In this document: piece by piece, positions 61,394 to 61,447 of the stretch
Position numbering within the stretch: position 1 is the stretch's first letter
How the letters are laid out: each line of letters begins with the position of its first letter
The notes under the pieces: generated by a model
What the model was told of the DNA's origin: nothing
Seen by the model: the letters and a program-made list of their open reading frames with translations, nothing else
Databases searched by the model: none
Source of the DNA: Saprospiraceae bacterium
Lineage (GTDB): Bacteria > Bacteroidota > Bacteroidia > Chitinophagales > Saprospiraceae
Length of the DNA stretch: 61,447 bases
Reading direction: 5' to 3'
Assembly (NCBI GenBank): GCA_030729925.1
Contig: JANQWK010000008.1
Span: forward strand, 1 to 61,447
Translations under genes and position numbers: made by a program

Positions 61394-61447
61394 TTTGGTA
61401 ATAGTGTTATTCGGCAAATGCAATTAAACGATTCGGGTACGATGGTA
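61393..61447. repeat. Copy 2 of the 55-bp exact direct repeat, at the window end
   Basis: An exact copy of 61219-61273. The match ends precisely at the last base of the window, so its true extent cannot be seen. Confidence 0.95.

Noticed and set aside
1-61447. tRNA, rRNA, CRISPR arrays, IS elements, integrase or att sites
   Set aside because: Gaps were read on both strands; no cloverleaf, regular spaced repeats, transposase or integrase motif was found.

Overview
The window looks like chromosomal DNA from a member of the phylum Bacteroidota, most likely a Saprospiria/Lewinella-type environmental bacterium. The phylum call rests on several gene neighbourhoods and families typical of the group: DUF1573 lipoprotein-YajC-YbbR, a BT_3928-like DoxX protein overlapping a DUF1599 protein, a PBP1-fold lipoprotein overlapping guaA, a long NusB, and miaB followed by a sensorless sigma-54 activator and lptE. 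Upstream regions also repeatedly carry the Bacteroidota promoter form (TTG about 20 nt before TAnnTTTG). The class-level placement is inference. Coding density is high. I see no tRNA, rRNA, CRISPR array, transposase or prophage gene.

Layout. 1-1916: a partial dnaG, then ybbR, yajC and a DUF1573 lipoprotein gene on the minus strand. 1984-3846: shikimate kinase, a DUF429 protein and GTP cyclohydrolase I. 3847-4287: a 441-bp gap holding a promoter and a strong intrinsic terminator, probably a small RNA or an attenuated leader ahead of lpd. 5699-9939: a type I secretion-like cassette (monoacylglycerol-lipase-like hydrolase, C39-peptidase ABC exporter, HlyD-type adaptor). 10052-13748: fmt, a large acyl-CoA dehydrogenase and an MBL-fold hydrolase. 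13745-20066: a small membrane protein, a fused two-ATPase peptide ABC protein, RNase D and an AsmA-like giant. 20075-29824: smc, lipoprotein, guaA, nusB, DoxX and DUF1599 on the minus strand, with a perfect inverted pair of DnaA boxes upstream of smc. 29898-33881: IMPACT/YigZ, miaB, sigma-54 activator, lptE. 33884-37452: divergent acetoacetyl-CoA synthetase and biotin carboxylase. 37460-46536: a catalytically dead S24/LexA-like regulator with a small partner, tpiA, DUF72, ppk1, an ECF sigma factor, ettA and a DASS-family anion transporter.

46619-52973 is a molybdenum-hydroxylase cluster of the carbon monoxide dehydrogenase superfamily: CoxG-like SRPBCC, [2Fe-2S] small subunit, molybdopterin large subunit, FAD subunit, then after a perfect-palindrome terminator a MoxR/CoxD ATPase and a CoxE-like VWA protein. 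The active-site loop is AYRGAGR, the form II type, so the substrate is probably not CO. 52978-58093 carries an uncharacterised lipoprotein, a flavin monooxygenase translationally coupled to a Tat-exported flavin amine oxidase, a GNAT acetyltransferase and a trypsin-like lipoprotein. 58189-60083 is an AT-rich, two-gene ATPase plus RloB unit that looks like an acquired anti-phage (RloAB/AbiL-like) module. A NahK-like sugar kinase follows.

The last 315 bases are non-coding. They end in a 55-bp exact copy of a sequence found 174 bp earlier, which suggests that the assembly stopped inside a tandem or dispersed repeat. The most interesting items are the RloAB-type module, the DnaA-box palindrome, the putative small RNA before lpd, the form II Cox cluster with its own MoxR/VWA pair, the dead S24 regulator and the terminal repeat.
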